A DNA stretch of 64,000 nucleotides from Cyprinodon diabolis. Lineage: Eukaryota; Chordata; Actinopteri; Cyprinodontiformes; Cyprinodontidae. The position numbers and the translations under genes were made by a program. The notes beneath the pieces are model-generated. The model was not told the DNA's origin, made no database searches, and was given only the letters and a program-made list of their open reading frames with translations. Of this stretch, positions 23,316-35,604 are shown piece by piece (the stretch's first letter is position 1; every line of letters begins with the position of its first letter). The stretch covers positions 19,781,767-19,845,766 of the forward strand of contig CM060072.1 in NCBI GenBank assembly GCA_030533445.1, in the 5' to 3' direction.

Positions 23316-26300
23316 GCTTATTCATATAAACGGAATAAATAATTCCGTGGGGGATAAGGAATTACTTTAACGTTAGGATTAGGATTCATTCGGAAATAAC
23401 AAATATTTATTGGGATAATGGCATCCAAAGTTGCTGCAAACAGACACTGTTTAATGGAAGACAGAATCAGACTAAGAAGAAACCCAAGGAGATGATATAC
23501 AGGTCCTACCTGTTAGAACAAAATGTGCATTCAGATGATTTTTACAGATACATTGAACCACTACCATTTAATAAATCAACCCGTATTCTTGTCATGGTTA
23601 CAACAGTCTATGGCAATTTGAATCTTAGTTTGTTAAACCTGCTTCTTGAAACGGACCCGAAGTGCAGTAGACGTAAGGTTATAACAAATAAATTGATAAG
23701 AAATGTAGATTTTCTTGCAATTATTTAGTTGATTTACATACCCCAAAATATTTTTACTTATATTTTTTTTTCAGATTGTATAGAAATTCAGAAAATGTAT
23801 ATGAAATAGTAGAGGAAAACATAATTTTGCAAAAAAAAAAAATTATGGCCAAATAAACTGCCAGTAATTCATAGAAATCATCAGTTCAGTATAAAACCAA
23901 AACCAGTTTAGGACATATTTTTCATGGATAACTCGTTGCAATAGTAGCAGATGGTTGCTCGCCTCACATAATTTTTTTAAAGTTAAATGACAGTTTAGAT
24001 AGCAAAGCCCCACCCTCATTATTATTATGATAGAGATAGAAATACTTTGAAGTTATGGGACTGCAAATCATATATGAAAGTATGGCAAAAATAAAAAAAT
24101 AAAACGGATAAAATCGCAGAAAATACATATTAATACATTTCCAGTAATTTAATTGCCTTGTGATGGACTGGCGACCGGGTGTAAACCGCCTCTCGACCGT
24201 AGACAGCTGGCACCAGCACCCCTCGTGACCCCGCTTGTGATAGGCGAGACGGAAAATGGATGGATGGAAGTAATTTAAATGACGTATATAAAACAGTTGT
24301 TTTAGCTGGAAAGTTACACCAAATGATATTTTGACAAATTAGATAATTGAAAAAAAGACAAATAAAGCTATATTTTTTTTAAAAGAACATAGTTAGGGCA
24401 TCTACAGAAGAGGTGTAACTCATATTTTTTTTAATGTATTTAAACACTTTTAAATATATGATTAATCTTTAATTGGAACTGTCTGTGTTTTTTGGGAAAA
24501 ATATCACAACAACCACATGTTCAAGTATTTTAACTTTGATAAAAAAGTGTTGATCTAAATGTTTCTTGGGGGTGCTAAGGATATCTATAGCACCCCTTAG
24601 TACACACCTGGCGCTGCCACTGGTTGACTGAGTTCAAAGTTGAAATGCTTGTTGAAGGTAGGCAGTGTGTGATACAGTGAGAGAGAGTTATGGGTATAGA
24701 GGACCATCTTTTATTTCCGGGTGGATCATCTAAAGGAGTCGTCCTCCTAATTGTAAATCATTCTGGTGATATGTTTACGTAATGCCGTCCCAAGTACTCG
24801 CCCCGTTTGCTATCTTTTTCTGCACATGCGCACATTCAGCCGCCTATGTGTGGTGAGCTACGGATTCAGACAGTCATTGAAGCTCACCTTTCTCACTGCG
24901 GTTCTTTAAAAATGGCTGAGGGTCGTAAGAGAAAAAGTGTCTACGAAGCGTTTGAGAAGAAAAGATATATCCCAGAATACTTTGTGCTTTAATAATCCCA
25001 GAGGGAAATTACTCGCAAATTACTATGGAATTTGCTGTCACAGCGGCTCGCTGTCACCATAGGCTGTCGCTACCCGACAGTGGCGACTAACAACAAAGAT
25101 GCAGACGCAGGCACTGCACGGTGGAGGAGTTACGTGACCAGTGGGGCAAAAAGCAGTGATCATCTATCGGAACAGTCAGTTAACTGAGTTTGCTAAAAAG
25201 TCCACTATATAGTCCCCGCTGTATGTGGACACAGTAAACTTGTATGAGTTATGAGAACAGTAGATTTTAAACGAGGCGTGCACGAAAATAAATGCGCTTG
25301 TGCATGCTTTTGCACATGCATTTTTATTTAAAGAGAAGGGGCGGGTCTTTTAAAAAATCGTCCGCAATACCTTCAAGGTTTTTTTTTTTTTTTTTACAGA
25401 GCAAAGTAAAGTATGAAATCTACGCTTCTTGTTGCATCTACCAGCCTGACATATTAATTTCTATCTACTGAGGTGGGAAAATAAAAATGAGCTCCCGACT
25501 TGTTGTGTCTTACCAACTCTGTAGATGAGCTCATCCTCAATTGGGTTCTCCTTTTTCTTGGTAGTGCTGTACATGCTGGAGGGTCGTCGTACGGCTTTCT
25601 GACGAATGTGGCCCCCTGTTCCACTGGGGGACTTCACCCTCCTTTTCACGTCGTCCGGAGACTGGGGCACATCAGATGGCTTGACTGCTCGCAGGCGGAA
25701 AGGGCTGCCTCGTATGGGCTGACCATACAGCAACAGGCTGAACGAGTACTCTCCTTCGGAGCGTAACGTGTAGCCCACCTCGTATGTCCCGTTCTTGTTG
25801 TCTGTTATTTCCGTCTCTGCCGCTCTTTTACCATCAGCTGACAGTATCTCTGCCTTTAAAACAGCATTTCCTGTCCGCACCAATTCTCCATCCTATGAAC
25901 AAAGACAAAATGATAACTGGACATTTTTAAAATAGACAATTTATAAAAGGTGAAAAAAAAAATCAAATCTATAGATAGAAAGATGAAAATTTCTCTGCCA
26001 ATCTCTAGCTCCTACGACTGTAGCTCCTAATGGCGCTGTTAAACAAAATCAGTTATAATAAAGTTAAAGAACATAACAGTGTACTTTGTCTTTTGTTGTC
26101 ACAGTAATAGTTTTGTGCTGTCCAGTTGCTGCATGTCGGAGTCCCTCTCCAGTGGCCACAGAGTTGTGGGCCACAGCTGATGTTGTGAGGAGAACGCCCA
26201 GGTTCTGGATGGAGCGCCGCAGCCCTTCCGTCTCCACCTGAAGGACAGAGGCTGCTTTAAAAACTGCTTAGGGGGTTATAACCAGTTCCTGCTGGTGGTT

Positions 26301-29300
26301 AATTGGAAATCCCTTCAGAATGAGAAAATGTCAGTCATGATGAACGCAGTTGGCATCATACCACAAAGCAGTCGGTACCTGACAGTCTAGATGCGCGTTC
26401 TGATGGGGTTTTTCTGGAAAGTCGTGTCTGGCCAAAGCTGTGACCCGCTCACTCATCTGTTTCTGAACCAGCAGCACCTACACTCACAACACAGCAGCTT
26501 CTTTTATATACGACACATTCATCTTTTAAAATAATCCAAATCCAATACTGTAGCTGATTTCTTTTGATTCCCTGATGTGTTACTTTATAGTTAGAAAGCA
26601 AATATGTTGTAGGCCCACCTCGGTTGCATTTCCATGGCTGAGAGCCTGCTCTGTGAAGCTGCAGCTGCTCTGGATGTGCTCCTTCCCCTGGAGAAGGGAG
26701 GAGAGCTGGGTATGGAGGACCTGCACCCATGCAGGTGGAATGAAAGGGACAGCAAACAGAAAATTATAGCCAATTGATAATACACGAGGCAGCAGGATGG
26801 GGGAGCAAAATCATAAAATAATAACTCTATATGTATAATTGTATTAAACAGACCTTTTGCTTGCTGCCGCAGATGTTCTCCAGGTCTGTGATGAGGGCGG
26901 TCTTGCGATGATGCAGCAGTCGCTCCAATTCTTCAAATGTGCTGTTGATCTCCGCTACTGCCTCAGTTTTCCTTTCATTTAGCTGTCGGGAGATCTCACT
27001 CACCACCTCAATGGCTGCAGTCAGCTGAGGAAGCCTGGGAGACCATCAGAGAAAAGGTTTTTCATCAAGACATTTTGAAACATACAAAAAACACTGAAGT
27101 ATGATACAAACATAATCTATAAAATTAGTAATAAAATAAAACCAACTTTCTTTTAAAGGATTAGAAATGTGTGAGGATTGTAACTTCTGTATGAACTGGG
27201 AGATCTAAAATCCCCTTCAAAGATCAAGTTCCAACCTGCTGTGAATGGCATCAAGCTGAGTTTTTAGAGCAGCTTTGTGCTGCTCCACTACATCCCGCAG
27301 AGGAACAGTCATATGATCACCATGCTCTCCCTCTGTGCAGTCCAGACACATGGCTGTCTCACAGGACTCGCAGTAGAACTCCATCACCTGCAGGTGGAGC
27401 AAAAACAAGATCATCAACTCTTAGTAAGCATTGCAGGACATTCAAATTTCATTTTTCTCTCTTTTACTTTATTTGAAGCAACAAATACGAAAAATAAAAT
27501 TGGGGAAGTGAGGTTACAGAAGATGTTTTCCCACCTTTCCCTCGTGGTTTGGGCAGCAAAGGGGCTTCCCTGCTGCTGCAGCACTGACCGACTCCAACAC
27601 GCTGCACGCCTCAGGCCGTGAACACTCTGGCTCACGCTGGAGAACCTACACAAGACATAACCATACTCATTATAGGTTTATTTCAACACATATGTTTGTT
27701 AGCCCCTTACTTTTAAATCACTGTGTTTTAAAATTCCAGACTGTTTAAATCAGTTTAATATTTATTTTTAATCCAGCACATAAACATTCACTTATCAAAC
27801 TTCCAGCCACTGCTGATTTAATTCCCATGTGTCCTTAAAAAACTTTTAGAGATTAAGTGTGCATGATGACCTCAGTTAGGAAGAGCCCCAACTGAACACA
27901 CACTTTCCTCTCACTAAGCCATTCCTATAAAATCCAGCTTAAAAAATCTAATTTGTTCTAATCTTCCAATGCTAATGTATAATTAATAGTTTAAAAAAAA
28001 TATATACATGATGTTTTGGATTAAACATGTGTAGATTTTAATATAGACATTATTTCAGTTATCAGAAAAATGTAATACAGGGTCAGACCTCCATGAGATT
28101 AGTGATGAAGAAGTTGTTCTGCAGAGCGCACACTCCTTTCTCGGGCAGAATGGATGTTTGCCGGCACACGGGGCACGAGAGTGTTAGAGACTCCGCCGGA
28201 ATGTAATTCTGGAGACAGCTACAAACAGGAAGTGAACAAGTACATAACAGGATACAGCATGGAGTTTAACAGATATGTTACGCATTGTTCCCTGAAAACA
28301 TTGAAAGGTGCTTTCATTATGGAGGATTACAAAAATGAAAGCAAAGGAGCCTTTACTGTAACTCTATCACCATCAATGGGATACAATACCTGAGTCGTAC
28401 AACAAGATTGAAGTGTGAATGAACACATGCTCTATGGAGTGTTTGTTGATAAAATCTCAGTTTGTCTATTGCTCCTGCCGAGTCTAGCAGGTGTCACATT
28501 ATGTTTGAGACTGTAGGCTGGCCGGCCAAACACACTTTGAAAGGTCGATATCTTGTGCTCGCTGTTTGGTAACCCTAAAGATGACACTTTTGCTGCAGTT
28601 TTTCAGTGATAAACATTGTTGGGTTTTTTTTTTATCTTTAAATGCATATCCATCTTGCACATAGTGCATAGCGGTATAACGGGCTCCCTACTGGTTAAAA
28701 CTAAGGGAAATCTTTTATGTTGTATCTATACCGCAAAGGTCACAGAAACCCTGAGGAAAATTTTAAAATGTAAACTAATAATGGACAATTATTAAGGTAA
28801 AGTTAGTGTGAAGGGATTGGTAGAGGCACAGGCATTCTCACCATGGGAATTTTGTTCAAATATAACTATATTTAAAACAAATCTATAGACTAAAGTCTAA
28901 ACTCTTCCATTAAACCTGTATATGAGGATGGAAAGAATAGAATAGAAAAATAGAAATATAAGATTTTTTGATTGGGTTGGCCAACCCCAAAATAAAGTGT
29001 TCAGTCAGTGGCAACATATGAAGTGAAATACAGATTTTCTGATGTCCATCTGCTTTAACACCTTCAATTATATACTCAGAAATATCCAGCCATTATACTA
29101 ACATCAACATGTTATGGGACTAAATGTGTGACTCAACCACAGAACAAAAGCAAAAGACATTCTAAGGACATTGATTGAAGCTGAGTGCCATTATCCAGTG
29201 TAAACTAAGCGAAGAAGTCATCGCTCCAATAGTAACATAAAATTCAGATTACAGCACTCTGTGTGTTCATGTACAGAGAGCCTTATATTTGAAGATAACT

Positions 29301-30042
29301 TCTATGATTTGATTAAACAGAAATTTCAGTTTTCGGTATAAAGGACCATCAAAGCTTGCAAAAATAGTCAGATGCTTACAAGGCTAAGGAAACTATCCCA
29401 GTTGTTAAGTTGGTGATGTTGTGGTGATGCTTGGTCTCAGAAGGGACAGGTCTCCTTCAGAAATGAAGGGAGGAAGGTAAAAGCATTGGCCTAAATGAGT
29501 CTCCAGGAATGAACAATAATCCTTAATAAATACTATTAAATACTATTAAATTAGATATTTGGGGCTCTTGCAGAAAGATTCTCAAACAATTTTGGTCCAC
29601 CCATTCATTCTAGTGTACCTAAACCCTCTACTTATCCTGGATTTGAGCAAATGTTGATAGGATTAGTAATCCTAACTGATACAGTGTGCAGCGTTTGGAG
29701 GAACGGCATTTCATAATAACGGTATCAGAAGCTGCGTTTTTACTTTAATTGGAAAAAGTCATCTAATGAATTACTTTTTACATATTTACATATTGATGTT
29801 ACTTCCAATCTGATGCAGAACCGTACTTTAATAATTCTATACAAAGTATATTTTATTTTTGTTAAATTACTATAAAAAGCTATACATGCAGGTTACCTTT
29901 CACAAAAAGTGTGCAGACAGGGAAGGACCTTGGGGTTATGGTAGTGATCCAAACAGATGCTGCAAACCAGGAACTGCTTGTCTATCTGACGGACCACGGG
30001 GCTGGTGCTCCCAGCGTCCTGCTTGGCCATGACAATGGACAT
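17297..30042 (-). CDS. trim3: TRIM3, RING-B-box-coiled coil-filamin-NHL ubiquitin ligase
   Basis: Fifteen coding exons in transcript order: 30042-29897, 28218-28089, 27645-27535, 27387-27236, 27034-26854, 26720-26619, 26477-26379, 26237-26085, 25892-25514, 22709-22606, 22493-22326, 22148-21980, 18515-18445, 18365-18225 and 17449-17297 (TAG). All phases close, giving about 752 residues, close to the 744 of human TRIM3. RING ligands are C27, C30, C42, H44, C47, C50, C64 and C67; the B-box spans 123-154; the coiled coil about 160-280; the filamin/ABP280 domain about 320-425; six NHL blades run from about 475 to the end, which is VYRYLQ. TRIM3 rather than TRIM2 is supported by [49 protein letters not shown] and [17 protein letters not shown]3 is a cytoplasmic ligase of neurons and endosomal trafficking; NHL binds cargo or RNA. 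A stop codon directly precedes the first ATG. A second ATG (30030, MAKQ) has the better context and matches the human start. Introns carry SINE, Harbinger and other repeats. Confidence 0.95.
18955..19370 (-). repeat. Interspersed repeat, copy in trim3 intron 12
   Basis: The reverse complement of 19240-19360 matches 24690-24790 closely. Both share TGGTGATATGTTTA, GTCCTCCTAATTGT and a GGGTGGATCATC block. Boundaries are approximate and the family is unidentified. The two copies lie in opposite orientation inside one gene. Confidence 0.55.
19555..19700 (+). repeat. tRNA-derived SINE fragment
   Basis: It has a strong pol III B-box, GGGTTCGAATCC, at about 19611-19622, preceded by a tRNA-like stretch (ATGGAGGCCTTAGTACTCAA). 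The following CCTGTGCTCCTTTGCCGCAT and CTGTCAGACCACTTTACAAT tail is typical of a common fish SINE. It lies in intron 12 of trim3. Confidence 0.55.
19740..19827 (+). repeat. LINE 3' tail
   Basis: It ends in AATGTAATGACAATAAAATC followed by (TTCTA)-like repeats. This is the usual 3' end of several teleost non-LTR elements, which terminate in an AATAAA-like signal and a short tandem tail. Confidence 0.45.
21261..21318. repeat. (TA)n microsatellite
   Basis: About 29 uninterrupted TA units in intron 11 of trim3. Length is likely polymorphic. Confidence 0.95.
23109..23658. mobile_element. PIF/Harbinger-type MITE in a trim3 intron
   Basis: The ends are near-perfect inverted repeats: GGTCCATTTTAAGAAGCAGG on the left, and GGTCCGTTTCAAGAAGCAGG when the right end is reverse-complemented. 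This fish Harbinger terminal style (GGGTCCGTTT...AAGCAGGTTT) is also seen at 62754-63443. The frame at 23492-23728 lies mostly inside it and shows no intact transposase domain. The 3-bp target duplication could not be confirmed. Confidence 0.7.
24161..24268 (+). repeat. 3' end of a non-LTR retroelement with (TGGA)n tail
   Basis: The sequence runs from CTTGTGATGGACTGGCGACC through CACCAGCACCCCTCGTGACC to a GGATGGATGGA tail. This is a very common teleost retroelement 3' end. It is in intron 9 of trim3. Confidence 0.55.
24685..25200 (+). repeat. Interspersed repeat, second copy, with a short ORF
   Basis: It is homologous to the reverse complement of 19240-19360 at its left part (see GTCCTCCTAATTGT and GGTGATATGTTTA). 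Downstream is a short frame starting at 24912 ([19 protein letters not shown]), lysine- and arginine-rich, with no recognised domain. It may be the start of a decayed transposase. Ends are approximate. Confidence 0.45.
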
Positions 30043-30072
30043 CTAAAGCCACAGACAATGACAGCGGTCAAC
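30043..30072 (-). other. trim3: 5' UTR part of the first trim3 coding exon
   Basis: On the minus strand a pyrimidine-rich CCCCCTACAG abuts GTTGACC at 30072. This is a plausible acceptor 30 bases before the first ATG, so the true first exon(s) would be non-coding and lie further upstream (higher coordinates). The in-frame TAG directly before the ATG at 30042 rules out a longer N-terminus in this frame. Confidence 0.45.
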
Positions 30073-33060
30073 CTGTAGGGGGAAGAACAAAAAATAATCA
30101 AGTTAATCAAGATGCTGACATTCCTAGATGTCAAAAGTTGGTCTATAATGAAACAATTTTTTTTTCTCTTTTATGTGTTATCAGAAAATAGGTATCCACA
30201 ATTTAGAAAAAAAGGGTAAAAAGAAAAAGGAAAGCAAAATTTGTAAATAAATACTATGAAAGCTGATAAAAGCATGGATACAAGTGATGATACAATCAAA
30301 ACTAGAGCAGGTAACACAACTAGAAGAATATTATCATTTTAAAAAAGAAAAAAAAAGCTGTAGGTAGAGTAGGAGAATTTGAAGTAAAATTGCCTGAAGC
30401 CAAAAATTAAAATAAGATTGTTTTGCATTTTACTGGAGTTTGCAAATGCAACGATTTGAAACCTGAAAATCCAACTTAAGTAGCTGGCACCTGTGTGTGA
30501 TACAAGTACTGTGTCATGTTTGGAAGTGACACCATCCAAATCCAGACATAGTCATTAAACTCTCATAACTCACAGTAAGGGAAAACTATCCACCCGTGAC
30601 AAACAGCAATGGCTGCTATAATTGGAACTATATTATAACTGTTTCTGCTAAACATACTAGAAAGAAAGACAGCAGCTTATCATAAACACAAATGTTACAT
30701 AACTATGCTAGTAAAGCTTAGGGGAAATAGATCAACATTCCTTGAAAGTGTTATTTACATTTAGTACATTTAGTACGGCTTCTAACCAGATTTTTCCGTT
30801 TTTCGCTTTAAATATTCATATTTTACAAATAATATAGAAATTCTAGGCAATTACAAAAAATGTTTTTTTAATTAAGTTTTTAACCTGTGCTGTTTTAAAA
30901 GTATTCAACATTTTCCAGACCTTCCAGGTTTTTGCTGTAAAACCTTCCAAGGCCTTTTAGCATACACTCCTGGTACGGTATACTGAATATTTTAATTAAA
31001 AACCGTAATGCAAGAAAATATTTGGCCCGATTTATTGCAAATCCCCCCCACCAAAAAAAAAAAAAAAAAATCTAATGCTGCATAAATGAAATGGTTTCTA
31101 AACCCCTGCGGTAAGCAGAGCCAAGGAGCCACAAGCTTTACATAATCTGATCTAGAGAAACAGAGCTGGGTATTCTGCCTAGCAACAAAAACCAGCCTCG
31201 TCCAAAAATGGCCCACTTCCATGCTCATCTTTGCAAGCACATTACTCCTGAGAAAATATGTCAGAAGGAGCAGGTGCATTGTTGTTTTTAAACACATGGG
31301 TTATATAAAAATCAACATATTCAATGAAACAAAATTATCTTATATTGCATGCATTGTTACTTGAGGGAACTCCTAGCTGTTTGACCTGTGCACATCAGTT
31401 GCATGTCATAGTTTCCAACTGGCTCCAGTAATTTGAATAAGTCATATTTTCTTGTTAGGTGTGTATTATCTGTGTCAAAAATGTTGTGTATTAATTGCAC
31501 AAAAAAGCAGAAAGCTGTATGAGTATGTAGCAAGTATCTATTGAACAGAAAAAGAGAAACAATATAGTTATGACTACAGTAAAGTATAGTAAAAAGAACG
31601 TTTAAGTTTAAGCTTTAAGGATAACTTAGTTCATCAGCCCCCACCTGCCTCTGGTTCTCTCTTTACATCTGCAAACTTGAATCCAATGCATCCCTCTAAT
31701 CCCTCATATCTAATCTGTTCTGATGCCCAATTGTTACACGCAAACATGCATTCTGAGTGATTAAGAGTCAGTGTGTTTCCAGTCATTGCAAAGAGAATCC
31801 AATGACATCCACTCTTTATATTGGATGTTAAATGTCATGTATGTAGCTCTTAACCATAAGAAAATATCGCTTTCACCCTGTAGTGATGGTGGGCACACAC
31901 CAAACTTTTAGTAGTAAATAGCTTACAATTCTCTAGGGACATGTGAATATACAGTATGGGGTTATGGTGGTTTTAAACTACAAGGAAAAATGTTTATGTC
32001 CACCCTTAATCAATGAGACATCACTAGGCTTACAGCAACGTGAAGATTGCTGTTTGACTGATTTGTTCTGTTATTTTGGGGGGATTTTTTTATCAGACAG
32101 TAATGTGTCATCGAACAAATTAGAATATAATCTAAATGCAAAATGAGGTTTTCAAACAACAATTTTATTTAACAAAAAAGTCATCCAATCAGTAAAAAAG
32201 CAATTCCTTATCTTTTTTAAAGCATGAGTTTAATCGGATTAATGTCATATTTCAGACAGCTGACTACATGTCATAGATTTCTAAGCCACACAGAAGGAGG
32301 GAATCTCTGATAACATGAAGTAAGTTAAAACATGGGTCCCCAACTTTTAGGAGTAGAAATAGGAAAAAAATTTAATTGAATAACATTGAATGTCCCTCTG
32401 GCACTAATAAAGTATTTTTGAATTGAATTGAGTTGAATAAGATGGCTTAATAACCAATAACTTTTGATGCTGTAGAATACATAATTCAATCAGCAGCTTA
32501 GTTCGGCTTTTATATCCAGTACTTTTAAATGAAGCTGATCTCCTCAGGGAGCTGAACTTGGTCCAATAGTCTTTATGAATAAAGACATTATTTTCACGGC
32601 AAAACTACACAAAAAAGATCAAGTTTTGTCCCTAAATTAACTTTAATTTGTTTTCTTCAGCTAAGTTGGGAAAATCAAGAAAAACTAAATATGAATAGGG
32701 AGGATGACATAAAAAACCTTTCAGATGCTTTCAAGAGAGTAATTAATGTAATTTCATTTTTACAGAGAGGTCAACACTTAATAGATTACTTTGTGCACAC
32801 CATTCCTACTTTGCAAACATGGAATCATATGATGAGCATGATTTTCTTCACTAAGGATACAGAAACTGGTTGCTGTTGATTGATGGAACTACATCTTGAT
32901 ACAAGGCAACCCAGAAAGGAAAGGTCTCAAGTAGTTTACAGGTAAGCATTTAAAATAATAAAACATATGAGCAGAGTAGCTATGATTGGAGTAGATCAAA
33001 GTAGGATTATGTCTTAAAATGGCTCATTGAAAGTCTACACCGAATTTCAAATAAAAACTG
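30073..33060. other. Intergenic or trim3 5' region, no gene seen
   Basis: AT-rich DNA without credible coding frames. It must contain, or be spanned by, the non-coding 5' exon(s) of trim3 if the acceptor at 30072 is real, but no first exon could be identified. A retroelement tail is listed separately at 32370-32440. Confidence 0.4.
32370..32440 (+). repeat. LINE 3' tail with (TTGAA)n-like repeat
   Basis: GAATGTCCCTCTGGCACTAA leads into TAATAAAGTATTTTTGAATTG and a GAATTGAGTTGAA tail, a recurrent 3' terminus of fish non-LTR retrotransposons. The body of the element is not evident, so this is a 5'-truncated copy. Confidence 0.5.
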
Positions 33061-33072
33061 AGAAGGTCAACA

Positions 33073-33585
33073 GAAGCTGAGACCACTGATCTCTATTGAT
33101 TCACTGGATTGCTGATACACTGACCAAACTGAAGTCACCTCCCGCCATCTTTGTACACCCCACTTTCACAGAGTCGTGCCATAAAAATACCTGTAATGTA
33201 ATATGTAATTACCATAACAATGTTATCAATAAATGTATGTTACATGTATCATCAATTCAGCACTTTCTTCAGACAGGGTGTTTGTGTGTAATATTCTTAA
33301 TATCTGACTATAGTATTATGCTCTGTTAACGCAATAATTTCGTTGCGATATATTTGTATAATATGTTATATTACATTATCTATAGACTTCATGGACTTAA
33401 AGTTATGTGCCTATATTTTACCTTAAATTACGGTAACCAATAATGCTAAGAAACAGCAAGGTCTAACCGGACCGGTCTAACAAAGGAGTACCAATATGGC
33501 GGTTGTTGACTTCACAGCACCAGGTACTACCAACAGCCTATCAACAATCCAGTGAATAAATACAGATCAGTGGCTGAGACCTGAT
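33073..33585. mobile_element. DNA transposon (MITE-like) with long terminal inverted repeats
   Basis: The left end contains CCACTGATCTCTATTGATTC followed by ACTGGATTGCTGATA. The reverse complement of the right end contains CCACTGATCTGTATTTATTC followed by ACTGGATTGTTGATA. The inverted repeats are thus about 40 bp with few mismatches. No target duplication was clear and no transposase is present. Superfamily unresolved. Confidence 0.65.
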
Positions 33586-35089
33586 TTAAAAAAAAACACT
33601 GTAAAACTTGATCATACTTTCTGCTGAAACAATTTGAGAAAAACTCAAAATGGAAACTTGGGTGCTAAGTTTATCCAAATCAATAGCAAGAATGTTACAT
33701 TAATTACATTAATTCAGCACTTAATAACTGGAGAGGGGATTTGTTTTAAAAAAAAATAATGCAATCTCAACTTAATACATTTTCATTTAATCTGTTTGGT
33801 TTTTAGTGGCACTGGAAGCTAAACACATAAATACCACTTTCACTTAATCTTGAAATGTTTGAGTAATGCATTAAAATTCATAGTAACATAGATGTTGCTC
33901 CAGTTATATCAAACAGCTGGAAAAACATCTAAAAACAGATGAATAGGGCAAAAAAGGAAAAAATAAAACATGCAATACTTTTTGTTTTGTATTGGTGAAG
34001 AAGTGACAACAATCCTCTTCTAGATGTGTTTGAAAAGCAGTCAGAAAAGTGTAAATATCTCTGTGCATTTATCCATGCCTAGTTAAACTCCAAAGTGGGG
34101 GACAATTGTTGGATTTGAAGCTCTTAAGTAACCATGACCGGCTGAGTGTCAGGCTCTGAAATGATTGAAGGGGTAGAGATTTGAGTTTAGACTCTACAGT
34201 CCAAACAGTGGGGAAGCGTGATGCAAAGCTCCCACAAGAAGGAAGCTTTAAAAAACCAAATGTATTTATAAAAGGAGAAATCTTTCAGGGAGCTGTCAAC
34301 TGATATAATAAAAATGATGAGTGTTTTATTCCCAGGGGTATGATGCTCACCGGGAAACAGCAGCAATGTTGTAGGTGACCTCAGTACTGAATAATTCAAC
34401 AAAACTTTCAGGATTAGACTGCATGTGCGTGTGTGTGTGTGTGTGTGTGTGTAACTAAACTGTTTATGGGAGTGTATTCCAGTGCTTGTGTCCAGCATTT
34501 GGTTTGCGTGGAACAAAAAGCTAACACTCAGGCACACAATGCCGCCATTCTCTGTCGGCTTTGCAGAATACAAAAGTAGCTCATTTTCCCTTTGAGATCT
34601 AAAACCTCTGCTCTTGTATTTATACAAGAGTATGGTTCTCAGAATCCATACACACTTATCTTTATCATCTATACGTGGAAAGAGAGACACAGGAAGTTTG
34701 ATTTTAAACTGACATTTCAACAACAGATCATACTAGAGGGTCAGAGAGTGAATACAGTGAAAGCATCTTGCCTTCTGCTTCTGGTCACTGTGATGCACCT
34801 GTGCAATGCCAGCAAATGTGGGCTGACAGCTTGGGTAAACACCAATCAGAAGACTCTAAAGTCACACATGCAGGCAACATACATATAAGACTAAACAGAG
34901 ACAGAGTTGACGGAGTCACTACCTACTGTCAGCAGAGAGGACAACAACCGTCTAGAAGGCTTCATAGCTGGTCTGTGTGAATTTTGTTGTGACTCACACG
35001 TTACTGCTCACTCCTCATCTCTTCTGACTCGTTTCCTTTTCCTTCCCGTGCTTTTCCTATTTCCATATAAAATCACACACACATTGAAT
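33586..35089. other. Intergenic DNA, no gene seen
   Basis: No credible exon. It contains a (GT)n run at 34429-34452 and a perfect 20-bp inverted repeat, CTCTTGTATTTATACAAGAG, at 34611-34630. The 178-codon frame on the minus strand at 34187-34723 includes the translated (AC)n run and has no coding signature. Confidence 0.4.
34429..34452. repeat. (GT)n microsatellite
   Basis: Twelve consecutive GT units followed by AACT. Confidence 0.9.
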
Positions 35090-35330
35090 AAGGCTGAACC
35101 CAGATGACAACAGAGGGTGGGGCTGGGATTTTGAACAGGCCCTCCTACTGTAAGAGCTGTGCACAAGCATGAGCTGACTGGGTACCCTCCTACTGCCGCT
35201 CTCTGATTGGCTGGGGAACCAAGGCTAGTGGGGATGACAGATTGCATCATAGGGCAACAATTTGTGCTGGCGAGAGGGAGTGAGAGGTGGAGACAAAAAG
35301 AGAAACATTTCCAGTCTGAGCATAGATGTT
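35090..35330 (-). promoter_or_regulatory. Candidate regulatory patch, possible trim3 promoter
   Basis: A patch richer in G and C than its surroundings. It contains CTCTGATTGGCTGG (35201-35214), which on the minus strand is a canonical NF-Y box (CCAGCCAATCAGAG), plus GGTGGGGCTGGG near 35115. The orientation and position, 5 kb upstream of the trim3 coding start, suit a trim3 first exon. No transcript evidence is available, and a spacer of this kind could equally be an enhancer or chance. Confidence 0.3.
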
Positions 35331-35604
35331 AACCCGCTGCTTTATGATTAAATGAGAAGTCTATAGCATCTGGACGGATCTAATTATTGAACTAAGCTTA
35401 ATTTTTTATACGAATTTCACCTCCAGATTTGTTATTTGTTTGTTTTTTTAAGAGAAAAATATCACCCCTTCACTTGCCAGGCACATAATCAGGAGCATGA
35501 CCTAAAAGAAACTACTGTAGGACGCAAAATAAAGATAGTGTCATAGATTTATCTCTTTTGCCATAAAAAAAATAATCTGGAACAACCCTGAGAGCTAAAG
35601 CTAA

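Noticed and set aside
28960..28990. Short palindrome around TTGGCCAA in a trim3 intron
   Set aside because: Too short to distinguish from chance and without a flanking duplication.
34187..34723. 178-codon minus-strand frame
   Set aside because: No domain, codes through an (AC)n run, no splice partners; ordinary chance frame.
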